64,000 bases of DNA, taken from Anaerolineales bacterium. Lineage in GTDB: Bacteria; Chloroflexota; Anaerolineae; 4572-78; J111. The notes under the pieces are model-generated. The model did not search any database. It was not told where the DNA came from and worked only from the letters and a program-made list of their open reading frames with translations. The position numbers were made by a program, and so were the translations under genes. Location: assembly GCA_015075405.1 (NCBI GenBank), contig JABTUK010000001.1:186001-250000 (forward strand), written 5' to 3'. Each line of letters starts with the position of its first letter. Position 1 is the first letter of the stretch. Positions 15,865 through 23,747 of this stretch are shown in pieces.

Positions 15865-18540
15865 TCAAATCAAGTTATCCCGTATCTGCACCGCAATTTC
15901 CCCAAAACCCAGGAGTTCAACGGTGAACTCCAGCCGATGGGGGCCAGGAGGGAGCGGAGATTGCCTGACCACCACCGCCAGGCGCTGGTGCGAAGGAACT
16001 TCGAGCGGCGCTTCGGGGGTGATGGTTGAGGCCAGACGAGTTACCCCTCCCCCAACCAACTCAACCTGGGTCAACGCCAGGTCCACGCCATCCACGCGCA
16101 GTTCGCTCAGGCGCTGGATACTGGCCGGCATAGCCGGATTGCGCAGACCAAAGCTAAAACCGTTATCGGTGTGATGCAGAGATCCGCGCTGATAAACCTT
16201 GTTGACCAACCAGCCCGGCACGCGTCGCGGCGGGCGCTGCTGCCGCCGCTCCATACCCACGCGAAAATCGAGCCGATTCTGATCCAGCCTGGCGCCGTCC
16301 TGCCACACTTCCGTCCAAAAGGTATAGTCACCAGGACGGGCTAAGGGAATTTCAACAATTGTTACCGGCTGTGCTTTTTCGTCGGCCGGGGGGAGGGCAA
16401 CTGAGATAGAATGTCTTTGAAACTGGCGGCGGAGCCAACGCCGCAGCCAGCCCTCCGCCCGCCGTTCAAGCCCCCAGTGAACCCATACAAACCCATCGCG
16501 GCGGTAATCGTCGTTAACCAGGTACAAGCCGGCCTTCAAAACACTCCCCTCCGGGTAAACCAGATGAAACGTGCGCTCCACCTGGAAACCGGCCTCAAGG
16601 TCAAGAGCCAGCCGCACCGGCCGCGAGGCTGAACCCAAAGCCTCATAGCCGGCTTTGGGCAGGCGGGCGTAATCCAAAACGGACCAGGTGATGCCAGGCC
16701 AGCCGTCAGTCAAGAGAAAATGGATATAGCCCCCCACCGGGGCGAATTTCTGCCGCCGCCACTGGTCAATCACGTAACGGATGTAAAAGGCTTGATACGC
16801 CTGGCTCTCGGCCACATACTCGGCCAGGGAGCCATACTGCGCCGGCAGCCCCACCCCCGGACTGGCCCAAAAGAGAGACTGGTAGCCGGCATGCGCCCAG
16901 CTTTGATCATCCGCCTCGACCGGCCACTGCGTATTGACGGTTGTCCAGACGGGCGAGTCAAGGTTGGGCAGGGCTTGCGCGCCAAATTCGGTCGGGAAGG
17001 CGGGCTGTAAGTTACGGTTGTCATACCAGGCGCCGGTATACCAGCCATGATACAGGTGTTGATCCAGTTCGCCTGAAGCGGGAATGACCGGCCGGGTCGG
17101 GTCGAGCCGGCGGACCAATTCCGCCGTCGCCTGATCCAGAGTGTGATTGGTGGCCGTTTGATGAACCTCGCTGCCCAGAAAACTGCCATCGGGCGTCCAG
17201 GGCGGCTCGTTGTGCATGGACCACAGGATGATGCTGGGCTGGGACCCCAGCAGTTCAACCATATCCTGGGCTTGCTGTAGCACGCTGTTTTGAAAAACGG
17301 CGTCTTTGTCGGCGGGCAGTTTGAACCCATAGGTCCAGATGAGGGGAAAATCGCACATGACCAGCAGGCCCTGCTCGTCGCACAGGCGATAAAAATCTAA
17401 AGGGGCAATATGCGCGTGAACCCGCAGCAAGTCAAGGTTGGCCCCCCGCGCCAGTTCAAGGTCGCGCCGCAGCCCATCCATTGTCACCCGATCCAGAAAG
17501 AAATCGGAGATGTAGTTACTCCCTTTGGGGAAGATACGCCGCCCATTGAGCCACCACTCCCAACGCTGCGGCTCGATCACGGCCCGAATATCGCGCAGGC
17601 CAAAGACCTGTTCCGCCTGCACCGTGTCAGCTAGACTGACTTGAGCGCGGTAGAGCCACGGCTCACCGTGGCTCCAGGGCAGCCATAAACGCGGCTGTGA
17701 GACAGTCAGCCTGAACTCGAACTGGCGGCGCTCACCGGCCCGGAGCGTGACCGACCAGCAGCCAACCTCTCTGGCTCCGGTGTTATCACAAAAATTATGC
17801 GGTTCGACGACCACTTGCAGCGGAATATTTTGCACTTCAGCCGTCAGATTACGGAGACCGATCACGAACCGCAATTCAGCCGCCTGAGCCTGCGTCCAGG
17901 CCGGTTCAAAAATCTGCGGCAAGATATTCAGCGACTCGATCAGCACTGGCCCAGTCGTATATAAACCCACCGGCTGCCATAAACCCAGGGGAACCGTCCA
18001 TTCGTAGGGGGCCGGCAATTCCGGGTACAAAGCCGAGGGGTAAGGTTTGCAGTCCCAATCGGCAAAAATGCCGGCGATAGCAGTTTTGCGTTTGAAAGAA
18101 GTCGCTTCTATCGGAAAAATGCAGCAAACAACCAGCAGGTTTTCACCCGGTTGGAGCCGGTCGGTGACATCAAAGCCAAATGGCTGAAAGTAGCCCTCAT
18201 GCTCGCCCAGCATGCGGCCATTGAGCCAGACCCGGCTGTGATAAAAAGCGCCGCCCAGGCGCAGGATGATGCGCCGGTCAGTCGGGGCTGGTTTGGCCTG
18301 GAAACGGTGGCGATACCACAGCGTATCGTGTTCGATGGTGGCGTGGCGCAGATGGGGCAGCCGCACTGTCTCCCAGGGAGCGTCATCAAAAGCGAGATCG
18401 GCAAAGCCTGCTGCAAACCCCTGCCCAGCCTGAGCGTAAGCGATGCGCCAGTCGCCATCGAGTTGCTGCCAGGGAGTGGTGAGGCCGGCAAAAAGCGAAA
18501 GGGAGTTCGTTCCAGGCTCGCGGATAAAACCAATCGTCAC
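15865..18540 (-). CDS. Glycoside hydrolase family 2 protein
   Basis: 891 residues with the GH2 order: N-terminal sugar-binding jelly roll (about 30-190, GAFYHSRVWLNGRMLGEHEG), Ig-like domain (about 210-320), TIM barrel (about 325-620) and C-terminal beta domains. In the barrel SIILWSMHNEPPW carries the general acid/base Glu after Asn, and FPTEFGAQALP carries the expected nucleophile Glu. Substrate (beta-galactoside, mannoside or glucuronide) cannot be told by eye. There is no signal peptide, so it is probably cytoplasmic. Its start overlaps the end of the glycosyltransferase gene by 4 bases (ATGA), so the two are co-translated; a paired role in making and trimming a glycan is an inference. 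Confidence 0.9.
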   Translation of the reverse strand: MTIGFIREPGTNSLSLFAGLTTPWQQLDGDWRIAYAQAGQGFAAGFADLAFDDAPWETVRLPHLRHATIEHDTLWYRHRFQAKPAPTDRRIILRLGGAFYHSRVWLNGRMLGEHEGYFQPFGFDVTDRLQPGENLLVVCCIFPIEATSFKRKTAIAGIFADWDCKPYPSALYPELPAPYEWTVPLGLWQPVGLYTTGPVLIESLNILPQIFEPAWTQAQAAELRFVIGLRNLTAEVQNIPLQVVVEPHNFCDNTGAREVGCWSVTLRAGERRQFEFRLTVSQPRLWLPWSHGEPWLYRAQVSLADTVQAEQVFGLRDIRAVIEPQRWEWWLNGRRIFPKGSNYISDFFLDRVTMDGLRRDLELARGANLDLLRVHAHIAPLDFYRLCDEQGLLVMCDFPLIWTYGFKLPADKDAVFQNSVLQQAQDMVELLGSQPSIILWSMHNEPPWTPDGSFLGSEVHQTATNHTLDQATAELVRRLDPTRPVIPASGELDQHLYHGWYTGAWYDNRNLQPAFPTEFGAQALPNLDSPVWTTVNTQWPVEADDQSWAHAGYQSLFWASPGVGLPAQYGSLAEYVAESQAYQAFYIRYVIDQWRRQKFAPVGGYIHFLLTDGWPGITWSVLDYARLPKAGYEALGSASRPVRLALDLEAGFQVERTFHLVYPEGSVLKAGLYLVNDDYRRDGFVWVHWGLERRAEGWLRRWLRRQFQRHSISVALPPADEKAQPVTIVEIPLARPGDYTFWTEVWQDGARLDQNRLDFRVGMERRQQRPPRRVPGWLVNKVYQRGSLHHTDNGFSFGLRNPAMPASIQRLSELRVDGVDLALTQVELVGGGVTRLASTITPEAPLEVPSHQRLAVVVRQSPLPPGPHRLEFTVELLGFGEIAVQIRDNLI

Positions 18541-19637
18541 TCTTCCTCTCCTTCTTTCTTATCGGCCTTCTCGTTGATCATCTTGGCAAGCTGGGAGCGC
18601 AGCCAGTTGGCATCGAGGAGGTTGATGCTTTCTTGATCGGGCCGGGTCTGAAAGGCGGCCAGAAGCTCACGGAAAGGCGGTTCAGCCGGGCGGATCAATT
18701 TAAGCCGCCGCAGGAGGAAGCGATGCAGGGCCTCCAAATCCGGCGGGTCGAGCGGCAGTCGAATCCGCTCCTGCAAGGACTCGGTATTATCCCCGGCGAG
18801 CAGCCGTTCGAGTTGCTCCCGCCCCGCCGCGCTGAGCTGTTGCAGGGGATTTTCCCCCTTGCCCAGTTGTTGGCGCAATTGAGCGATATCCATAATCACC
18901 CAGCGGGGTTTGGCGGCGCTTTTCCGTGGCTTATGCGCCCCAAATTGATATTCAAAAGGCGTGGAATAGACTGGCTTTCCGGCCAGCGCATACATTTCAG
19001 TCCACAAATATTTGAGGGAGAGTTTAACCAAGCCTTCCTCTTCAATCCGGCGCATGGAGACCGGAATACGCACCGAACTTAGCACCGCAAATTTGCCAAA
19101 TTTGGCCGCCCGTTGCGCATAATCGTGGTCCTCGGCCATTTTGGCCCCCTCGTCAAACCCCCCGATGGCCTCGTGGACCTGTCGCCGTGCCCAAATACAG
19201 AAACCCGGCGCGTGGGGCACAAAAGCCTGGACCACTTGCAGGAAGAGGTTGGCCGCTTCGGTCATCGTTTGCGTGGCCAGATCATCGCTCAACGGTTCCA
19301 TGAGGCAGGTAGCCACCGCGTAGTCAGCCTCGCTGATTTCTGTCAGCGCGTCGGCAATAAAGTTTGGCGGGGGCATCACATCGGCATCCAGAAAAAGAAA
19401 GAGGTCGCCCCTGGCAACCGCCGCCCCGGCGTTGCGTCCCACGCCGGGCATGCCGCCTTGAATCACCTGCGCTCCACGAGCCTGGGCCACCGCCCGCGTC
19501 TCATCTTTGGAACCTGCGTCGGCCACAATAATTTCATCCGGCGGCCGGGTCTGACTTTGTAAGGCATCGAGCAATCCCGGCAGCACCGTCGCCTCATTGA
19601 GGGTAGGAATGATCACACTCAGAACGATTTTGGTCAT
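18537..19637 (-). CDS. Family 2 glycosyltransferase
   Basis: 366 residues. The GT-A fold is clear: SVIIPTLNEATVLPGLLDAL at the start, EIIVADAGSKDET at the nucleotide-binding strand, GVGRNAGAAVARGDLFLFLDAD with the DxD-like metal motif near residue 90, and a later acceptor region (AEDHDYAQRAAKFG). After about residue 240 there is an extension of about 125 mostly helical, charged residues ending EKADKKEGEEE, not part of the usual domain. It may make a cell-surface or storage glycan. It is the first gene of a two-gene unit with the GH2 gene. Confidence 0.88.
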   Translation of the reverse strand: MTKIVLSVIIPTLNEATVLPGLLDALQSQTRPPDEIIVADAGSKDETRAVAQARGAQVIQGGMPGVGRNAGAAVARGDLFLFLDADVMPPPNFIADALTEISEADYAVATCLMEPLSDDLATQTMTEAANLFLQVVQAFVPHAPGFCIWARRQVHEAIGGFDEGAKMAEDHDYAQRAAKFGKFAVLSSVRIPVSMRRIEEEGLVKLSLKYLWTEMYALAGKPVYSTPFEYQFGAHKPRKSAAKPRWVIMDIAQLRQQLGKGENPLQQLSAAGREQLERLLAGDNTESLQERIRLPLDPPDLEALHRFLLRRLKLIRPAEPPFRELLAAFQTRPDQESINLLDANWLRSQLAKMINEKADKKEGEEE

Positions 19638-19658
19638 TTTATAATGATCCTTTCTATT

Positions 19659-19892
19659 TCATTGATGGCTGCGGAGATATTCTACTTGGGCTGCGGCGTA
19701 GGTAGCCACGTTTTGCCACATATCTGGTAACGCCTGGTCGAATAGAGTCTCGAAGTTTTCGAGACCTATCACGTTGATTGCCGTACAGGCCGCCTCCAGG
19801 CCCAGGGTGTGCGCTTTGATGAACAATAAGGTTTCCCGTGGTGTGCTGGGTTCCAGATTTTGCAGGGCCGGGTGTTGTAAAAGTTGTTTCAT
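19659..19892 (-). CDS. Small hypothetical helical protein
   Basis: 77 residues from the ATG at 19892, chosen because GAAGGAGG precedes it at good spacing; a longer frame to 19922 lacks such a site. The sequence (MKQLLQHPALQNLEPS...) is helical without membrane segments, Cys or a known motif. It lies 21 bases before the glycosyltransferase gene on the same strand, so it likely heads that operon. I do not recognise it. Confidence 0.65.
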   Translation of the reverse strand: MKQLLQHPALQNLEPSTPRETLLFIKAHTLGLEAACTAINVIGLENFETLFDQALPDMWQNVATYAAAQVEYLRSHQ

Positions 19893-20000
19893 TATTTTAT
19901 CCTCCTTCGAAAATAGTGTCACGTATCAAGTATCACGTGTCAGGTAACAATTTTCATTGTCGGTGGCGTGCCACAGGTTCGTAAACACTCCTGAGAGTGT

Positions 20001-20381
20001 CTATGATGCCCGGTTATGAACCTGGCTCTGCCGAGTGATTGGCTTGCCCAACCCGGTTACGGCCCAGGCCGCCAGCACAATCACCACAGCCCCAACAATG
20101 ATGTCGTTCCACAGGGCCGCTGTCACTGTCGAATAGCCCAAGACGAAGGGCGACACGACCAGCCACACCCCCACGCCCGCGGTGATCCCGTCCAGGCTTT
20201 TATCGGTGCTGGCATTCTCGATCAGGTCATCCAACCCCGCCAGAAGGATTAATGTCACCCCAGCCAGGAGTGCGTTCCCCACTGCGGTCGGTGTAGTTAT
20301 GTAACCCAGGATCGGCGGCGCCAGCACTTCCCACAGGCCGGCTAAGGCCACCAATCCATTTAAAGATTTTGCTGTTTTCAT
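20001..20381 (-). CDS. SPW-repeat membrane protein
   Basis: 126 residues with two SPW-type repeats in variant form: LAGLWEVLAPPILGYI and GVGVWLVVSPFVLGYS, each at the start of a pair of hydrophobic helices, giving about four membrane segments. The family is small and its function is unknown, though it is often next to stress genes. It is divergent from the HdeD-like gene with operator site 2 between them. The first 12 codons and the start region are repeated at 43438-43485 in front of an ABC ATPase gene. Confidence 0.85.
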   Translation of the reverse strand: MKTAKSLNGLVALAGLWEVLAPPILGYITTPTAVGNALLAGVTLILLAGLDDLIENASTDKSLDGITAGVGVWLVVSPFVLGYSTVTAALWNDIIVGAVVIVLAAWAVTGLGKPITRQSQVHNRAS

Positions 20382-20589
20382 TGTTAACCTCTTTGAATTA
20401 TGAAATATAGTTCTCTAGAAAAGTTTTCGCCATTGAAACAGGTAGCCCGCCCTTCGGCGCACCCGAAGGGGTGAGGTAGCATGCAGTAGGTCATAAGTTT
20501 GCTACTTTGCTACTTGCTACCTTAATTGTTGGGAAAGAATTTTTCTGGACACTCATAAGATTGAACCTTCAACTTATCCTACCCTCAGC
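20382..20589. other. SPW leader region with small hairpins
   Basis: No gene. CGCCCTTCGG and CCCGAAGGGGTG at 20448-20478 form a hairpin flanked by GGTAGC words, and GCTACTTTGCTACTTGCTACC follows (20500-20520). A -10-like TAGGAT read leftwards sits at about 20570-20575, next to operator site 2, and would drive the SPW gene with a leader of nearly 190 bases. Confidence 0.5.
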
Positions 20590-20677
20590 AGGTAACTAAA
20601 CCGGTAAACGCAGGTGAATATCAGGTAAACAAAAATGTTTACCATTTGTTCACCTTTGTTTACGTCCCTGTTCACCT
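20590..20677 (+). promoter_or_regulatory. 88-bp dyad operator, site 2 (full)
   Basis: Half-sites GGTAAC, GGTAAAC, GGTGAAT and GGTAAAC begin at offsets 1, 13, 23 and 34; inverted half-sites GTTTACC, GTTCACC, GTTTACG and GTTCACC end at offsets 53, 64, 74 and 86. Each pair is centred on the same point (offset 43.5), so the whole is one dyad. It stands between the divergent SPW (-) and HdeD-like (+) genes. Confidence 0.88.
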
Positions 20678-20835
20678 TTGGCAGTTATACTTGGTTATAA
20701 TCTGACCGATGAGAAGGAAGCGCCTATGAATTAACCTTTAGCTCTGACCGAACAAGACTTTTATTTCAAGACCCTATTTTCAAAAATGGGACGTAACCTA
20801 ATCAATTTATATACAAATAGAAAGGAAAATAAGCT
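20678..20835 (+). promoter_or_regulatory. HdeD-like promoter and leader
   Basis: TATAAT at 20696-20701 lies 19 bases beyond the right arm of operator site 2. A tiny open frame follows (ATG at 20709: MRRKRL then stop), then an A/T-rich stretch and AGAAAGGAAAATAAGCT before the start codon at 20836. The leader is about 130 bases. Confidence 0.55.
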
Positions 20836-21402
20836 ATGTTAACTTTACTTACACGTCATTGGGGGCTGTTCGCGCTGCGCGGCCTGTTCGCCATCCTCTT
20901 CGGAGTTGTGGCGCTCGTTTGGCCCCAAGCGACCCTCATGGCCCTGGTGCTGCTGTTCGGCGCCTATGCCCTGGTGGACGGCATCTTTGCTGTGGCCTTT
21001 GGTATCGCTTCGTATGGACACAACCAACGTTGGTGGGCGGTGCTGCTGGAAGGGTTGGCGGGGATCATCATCGGTTTGCTGACCCTCTTGTGGCCCAACA
21101 CCACGGCGCTCGTTTTGCTGTATTTTATTGCTGCATGGGCGCTAGTTACAGGTGTTCTGGAGATTGTGGCGGCTATCCAGCTTCGGCGTATCATCCCCAA
21201 TGAATGGATGATGATCCTCAGTGGTCTTCTCTCGGTCATCTTCGGCGTGCTGCTGGTCGTTTTTCCGAGCGCCGGGGCCGTGAGCCTGGTGTGGGTGATC
21301 GGCGCTTATGCCATCGTCTTTGGTATCTTGCTCATCAGCTTCGCCTTCCGCCTACGCGGTCTCCAGCCTGAAGCCACGACAACCGGCGCATCTGCCAGCT
21401 AA
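20836..21402 (+). CDS. HdeD-family (DUF308) membrane protein
   Basis: 188 residues with about six hydrophobic helices in three similar hairpins, a DUF308/HdeD pattern: WGLFALRGLFAILFGVVALVWP at the start, GLAGIIIGLLTLLWP in the middle and GLLSVIFGVLLVVFP near the end. HdeD in enteric bacteria is linked to acid resistance; in other phyla the function is only presumed stress-related. The upstream promoter overlaps operator site 2. The DUF1269 gene follows on the same strand after 159 bases. Confidence 0.9.
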   Translation: MLTLLTRHWGLFALRGLFAILFGVVALVWPQATLMALVLLFGAYALVDGIFAVAFGIASYGHNQRWWAVLLEGLAGIIIGLLTLLWPNTTALVLLYFIAAWALVTGVLEIVAAIQLRRIIPNEWMMILSGLLSVIFGVLLVVFPSAGAVSLVWVIGAYAIVFGILLISFAFRLRGLQPEATTTGASAS

Positions 21403-21561
21403 GGGAAACGCCATCGGCGGTGCTTGGGGCAGAGGTTCGAGGCACGCTTGACCTCTGGCTGTGCCCACCCTGAGCCACCGCGATCAACCAACGGTGCGGA
21501 GACCGCTTCTCCGCCAGGGTACATCCGAATAAACATACATTACAAAAAAAGGAGATTTACA

Positions 21562-22362
21562 ATGGATAAGATACTGGTCGTCATCTTCGACGACGAAAAC
21601 AAGGCTTACGAGGGCTCAAAAACCCTCCAGAATTTGCATAACGAGGGCAGCATCACCCTCTACGCCAAGGCGGTGATCGCCAAAGACGCCAACGGGCAGA
21701 TGAGCGTCAAACAGGCGGACGATGAGGGTCCTGTCGGGACGGCAGTCGGCCTGCTGACCGGGAGCTTGCTGGGACTGCTGGGCGGTCCGGTGGGGGTCGC
21801 GCTGGGCGCTTATGCCGGGATGTTCGGCGGAATGATCTACGACCTGGCCAACCTGGGGGTCGGCGAGGACTTCCTGGTCGAGGTCGGCGAATATCTGCTG
21901 CCGGGCAAGGCGGCCGTCGTGGCCGAAGTCTATGAAGCGTGGGTGCTGCCGGTGGATAACCGCATGCAAGCTGTAGGCGGCGTCGTTTTCCGCCGGACAC
22001 GCGAGGAAATCGTGGACGCCCAGATCGAGCGGGATGTTGCCGCTCTCAAGGCCGAAATCGCCGAACTGGAAGCCGAATTGAACCAGGCGACCGGCGAGGC
22101 CAAGGCCAAGCTCCAGGCGAAGATTGACGCGGCTGAGGCCAAACTGCAAGCCATGCGGGAGAGTATCCAGGCCAAGATCGAGACCAGCCAGCAAGAGACC
22201 GAGGCCAAGATCAAGGCGCTGCAAGAGCAGGCGGCCAAGGCCGAGGGCGAGCGAAAAGCCAAAATCGAGACGCGCATCGCCGAACTGAAGGCCGACCAGA
22301 AACGGCGCAGCGAGCTGCTGCACCAGGCCTGGGAACTGACCAAAGAGGCCATGAAAGTCTAA
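21562..22362 (+). CDS. DUF1269-family protein with long coiled coil
   Basis: 266 residues from the ATG at 21562, chosen for AAAGGAGA 6-7 bases upstream and for the usual family start MDKILVVIFDDENKAYEG. Residues 1-160 match the DUF1269 pattern, with a Gly-rich membrane-like hairpin (GTAVGLLTGSLLGLLGGPVGVALGAYAGMFGG). Residues about 160-262 are a regular Ala/Glu/Lys coiled coil (AKLQAKIDAAEAKLQAM), longer than in most members that I recall. It may be a membrane-associated stress protein. A terminator follows at 22411. Confidence 0.85.
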   Translation: MDKILVVIFDDENKAYEGSKTLQNLHNEGSITLYAKAVIAKDANGQMSVKQADDEGPVGTAVGLLTGSLLGLLGGPVGVALGAYAGMFGGMIYDLANLGVGEDFLVEVGEYLLPGKAAVVAEVYEAWVLPVDNRMQAVGGVVFRRTREEIVDAQIERDVAALKAEIAELEAELNQATGEAKAKLQAKIDAAEAKLQAMRESIQAKIETSQQETEAKIKALQEQAAKAEGERKAKIETRIAELKADQKRRSELLHQAWELTKEAMKV

Positions 22363-22410
22363 GCCTCTGCCAGGCCGACTTCGACCCAACTTAAAAGAGA
22401 TGAACGTTGA

Positions 22411-22442
22411 AGCAGGTGGAGGGGCTTTTTCCTCCACCTGTT
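22411..22442 (+). terminator. Terminator hairpin, copy 1
   Basis: CAGGTGGAGG (22413-22422) pairs with CCTCCACCTG (22431-22440) around a loop with TTTTT. The same hairpin with its GAACGTTGAAG lead-in recurs at 32621-32660. Confidence 0.75.
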
Positions 22443-22492
22443 CAGCTTGGCAACCTGCGCCGAAGTGAAGTATATTTAACGGAAGAGAAATC

Positions 22493-23725
22493 ATGTCCAC
22501 CTATACCTTCCTCAAACGGCTGCTGATGGTAATAACAGCCATTGTTCTGCTCTTGAGCCTGTGGTATCTGCGCTCGATCTGGCTCCTGGGCTTTGCGGCC
22601 CTAGTCATTGCGGTAGGTATCAGTATCCCGGCGCAGTGGTTGCAACAGCATGGGCTGCGGCGCAATCTGTCCACTCTTTTATCTGCTACAGCTATACTGT
22701 TGCTGGCCCTCTTCTTAATCCTATGGATTGTGCCGACGATTATTACCGAGGCAGGGACGGTGCTGGCCGAACTGCCCCGGATGTGGCAAGAGATTGGCCA
22801 GCGCTATGAAGCGTGGCGCACCGGTAACAACTTGCTCACCCAGATGCTGCCTCCCTTCAGCATCGTCAACCTCCATCAAACAGGTGACGCCGCCTTCAGT
22901 GACACCCTGCGCCGGTTGTTGACCACCGGCTTTTCCTTCACCCCCATTTTGGAGGGCATGGGCGTCTTTGCCAGCCTGCTGGCCAATGTGGCCCTGGTGA
23001 TTTTTATTGCCATCTTTTTTCTCAGCGACCCGCTGAGCTATGTGCAGATCAGCCTCTATCTGACGCCGGCCGTCTACCATACCCGGCTGTTGGACCTCTG
23101 GAGCGAACTGTATCGCAGCCTGACCCACTGGATCAAGACCCAGTTTCTGTCGGTCAGTATTACCGTCAGCCTGGTCTGGCTCGTTTTGGGCCTCTTTTTG
23201 GGCGTACCCTACGCCCTGATTATTGCCGTGTTTTCCGGCGTGGCTACCTTCATTCCCACCCTGGGGGCCTTTCTGCCCTTGATCCCGATTTTCATTTTTA
23301 CCATGGCCGAAGACCCGATGCTCATGGTCTGGGCCATCCCCGCTTACCTGATCATCCAATTGCTGGAAAGCAACGTGCTCACCCCCATGCTCATCCGCGA
23401 GGAACTCCAGCTCCCCTCCGGGGGCGTGCTGTTGTTTCAATTGGTTGGGGTGGCGCTGTTTGGCGGCCTCGGCCTGTTGTTGGCGGTGCCCCTCTTGCTG
23501 GTGCTGGTCGTCCTGGTTCGTGAAATTTACAGTTATGACATCCTGGGGTTGCGCACTGAAAACGTAGAAATTGCCGTAGATGCGGCAGGTCGCCTATATT
23601 TGGACCAAAGTAACGTGCAAGAAACTGAGCCGGAGCCGTCAGCGCACGCTCAACTGCGGCCACAGCAACCTGAAAAGAGTTCCAAAGATGCCGCGCTCCC
23701 TGAGCCGGATCACCTCAAGGTATGA
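22493..23725 (+). CDS. AI-2E family transporter
   Basis: 410 residues, about eight membrane helices, with the AI-2E exporter family (YdiK/PerM type) layout: two N-terminal helices, a long loop (about 75-150), a central helix pair, and the conserved C-terminal block (FSGVATFIPTLGAFLPLIPI, LLESNVLTPMLIREELQLPSG). Members export small molecules or ions; the autoinducer-2 role holds only for some. A cytoplasmic tail of about 65 residues is family-variable. It stands 22 bases before the histidine kinase gene and is likely co-transcribed. Confidence 0.9.
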   Translation: MSTYTFLKRLLMVITAIVLLLSLWYLRSIWLLGFAALVIAVGISIPAQWLQQHGLRRNLSTLLSATAILLLALFLILWIVPTIITEAGTVLAELPRMWQEIGQRYEAWRTGNNLLTQMLPPFSIVNLHQTGDAAFSDTLRRLLTTGFSFTPILEGMGVFASLLANVALVIFIAIFFLSDPLSYVQISLYLTPAVYHTRLLDLWSELYRSLTHWIKTQFLSVSITVSLVWLVLGLFLGVPYALIIAVFSGVATFIPTLGAFLPLIPIFIFTMAEDPMLMVWAIPAYLIIQLLESNVLTPMLIREELQLPSGGVLLFQLVGVALFGGLGLLLAVPLLLVLVVLVREIYSYDILGLRTENVEIAVDAAGRLYLDQSNVQETEPEPSAHAQLRPQQPEKSSKDAALPEPDHLKV

Positions 23726-23747
23726 GTACCGGCGGTGAAAGGAGAAA

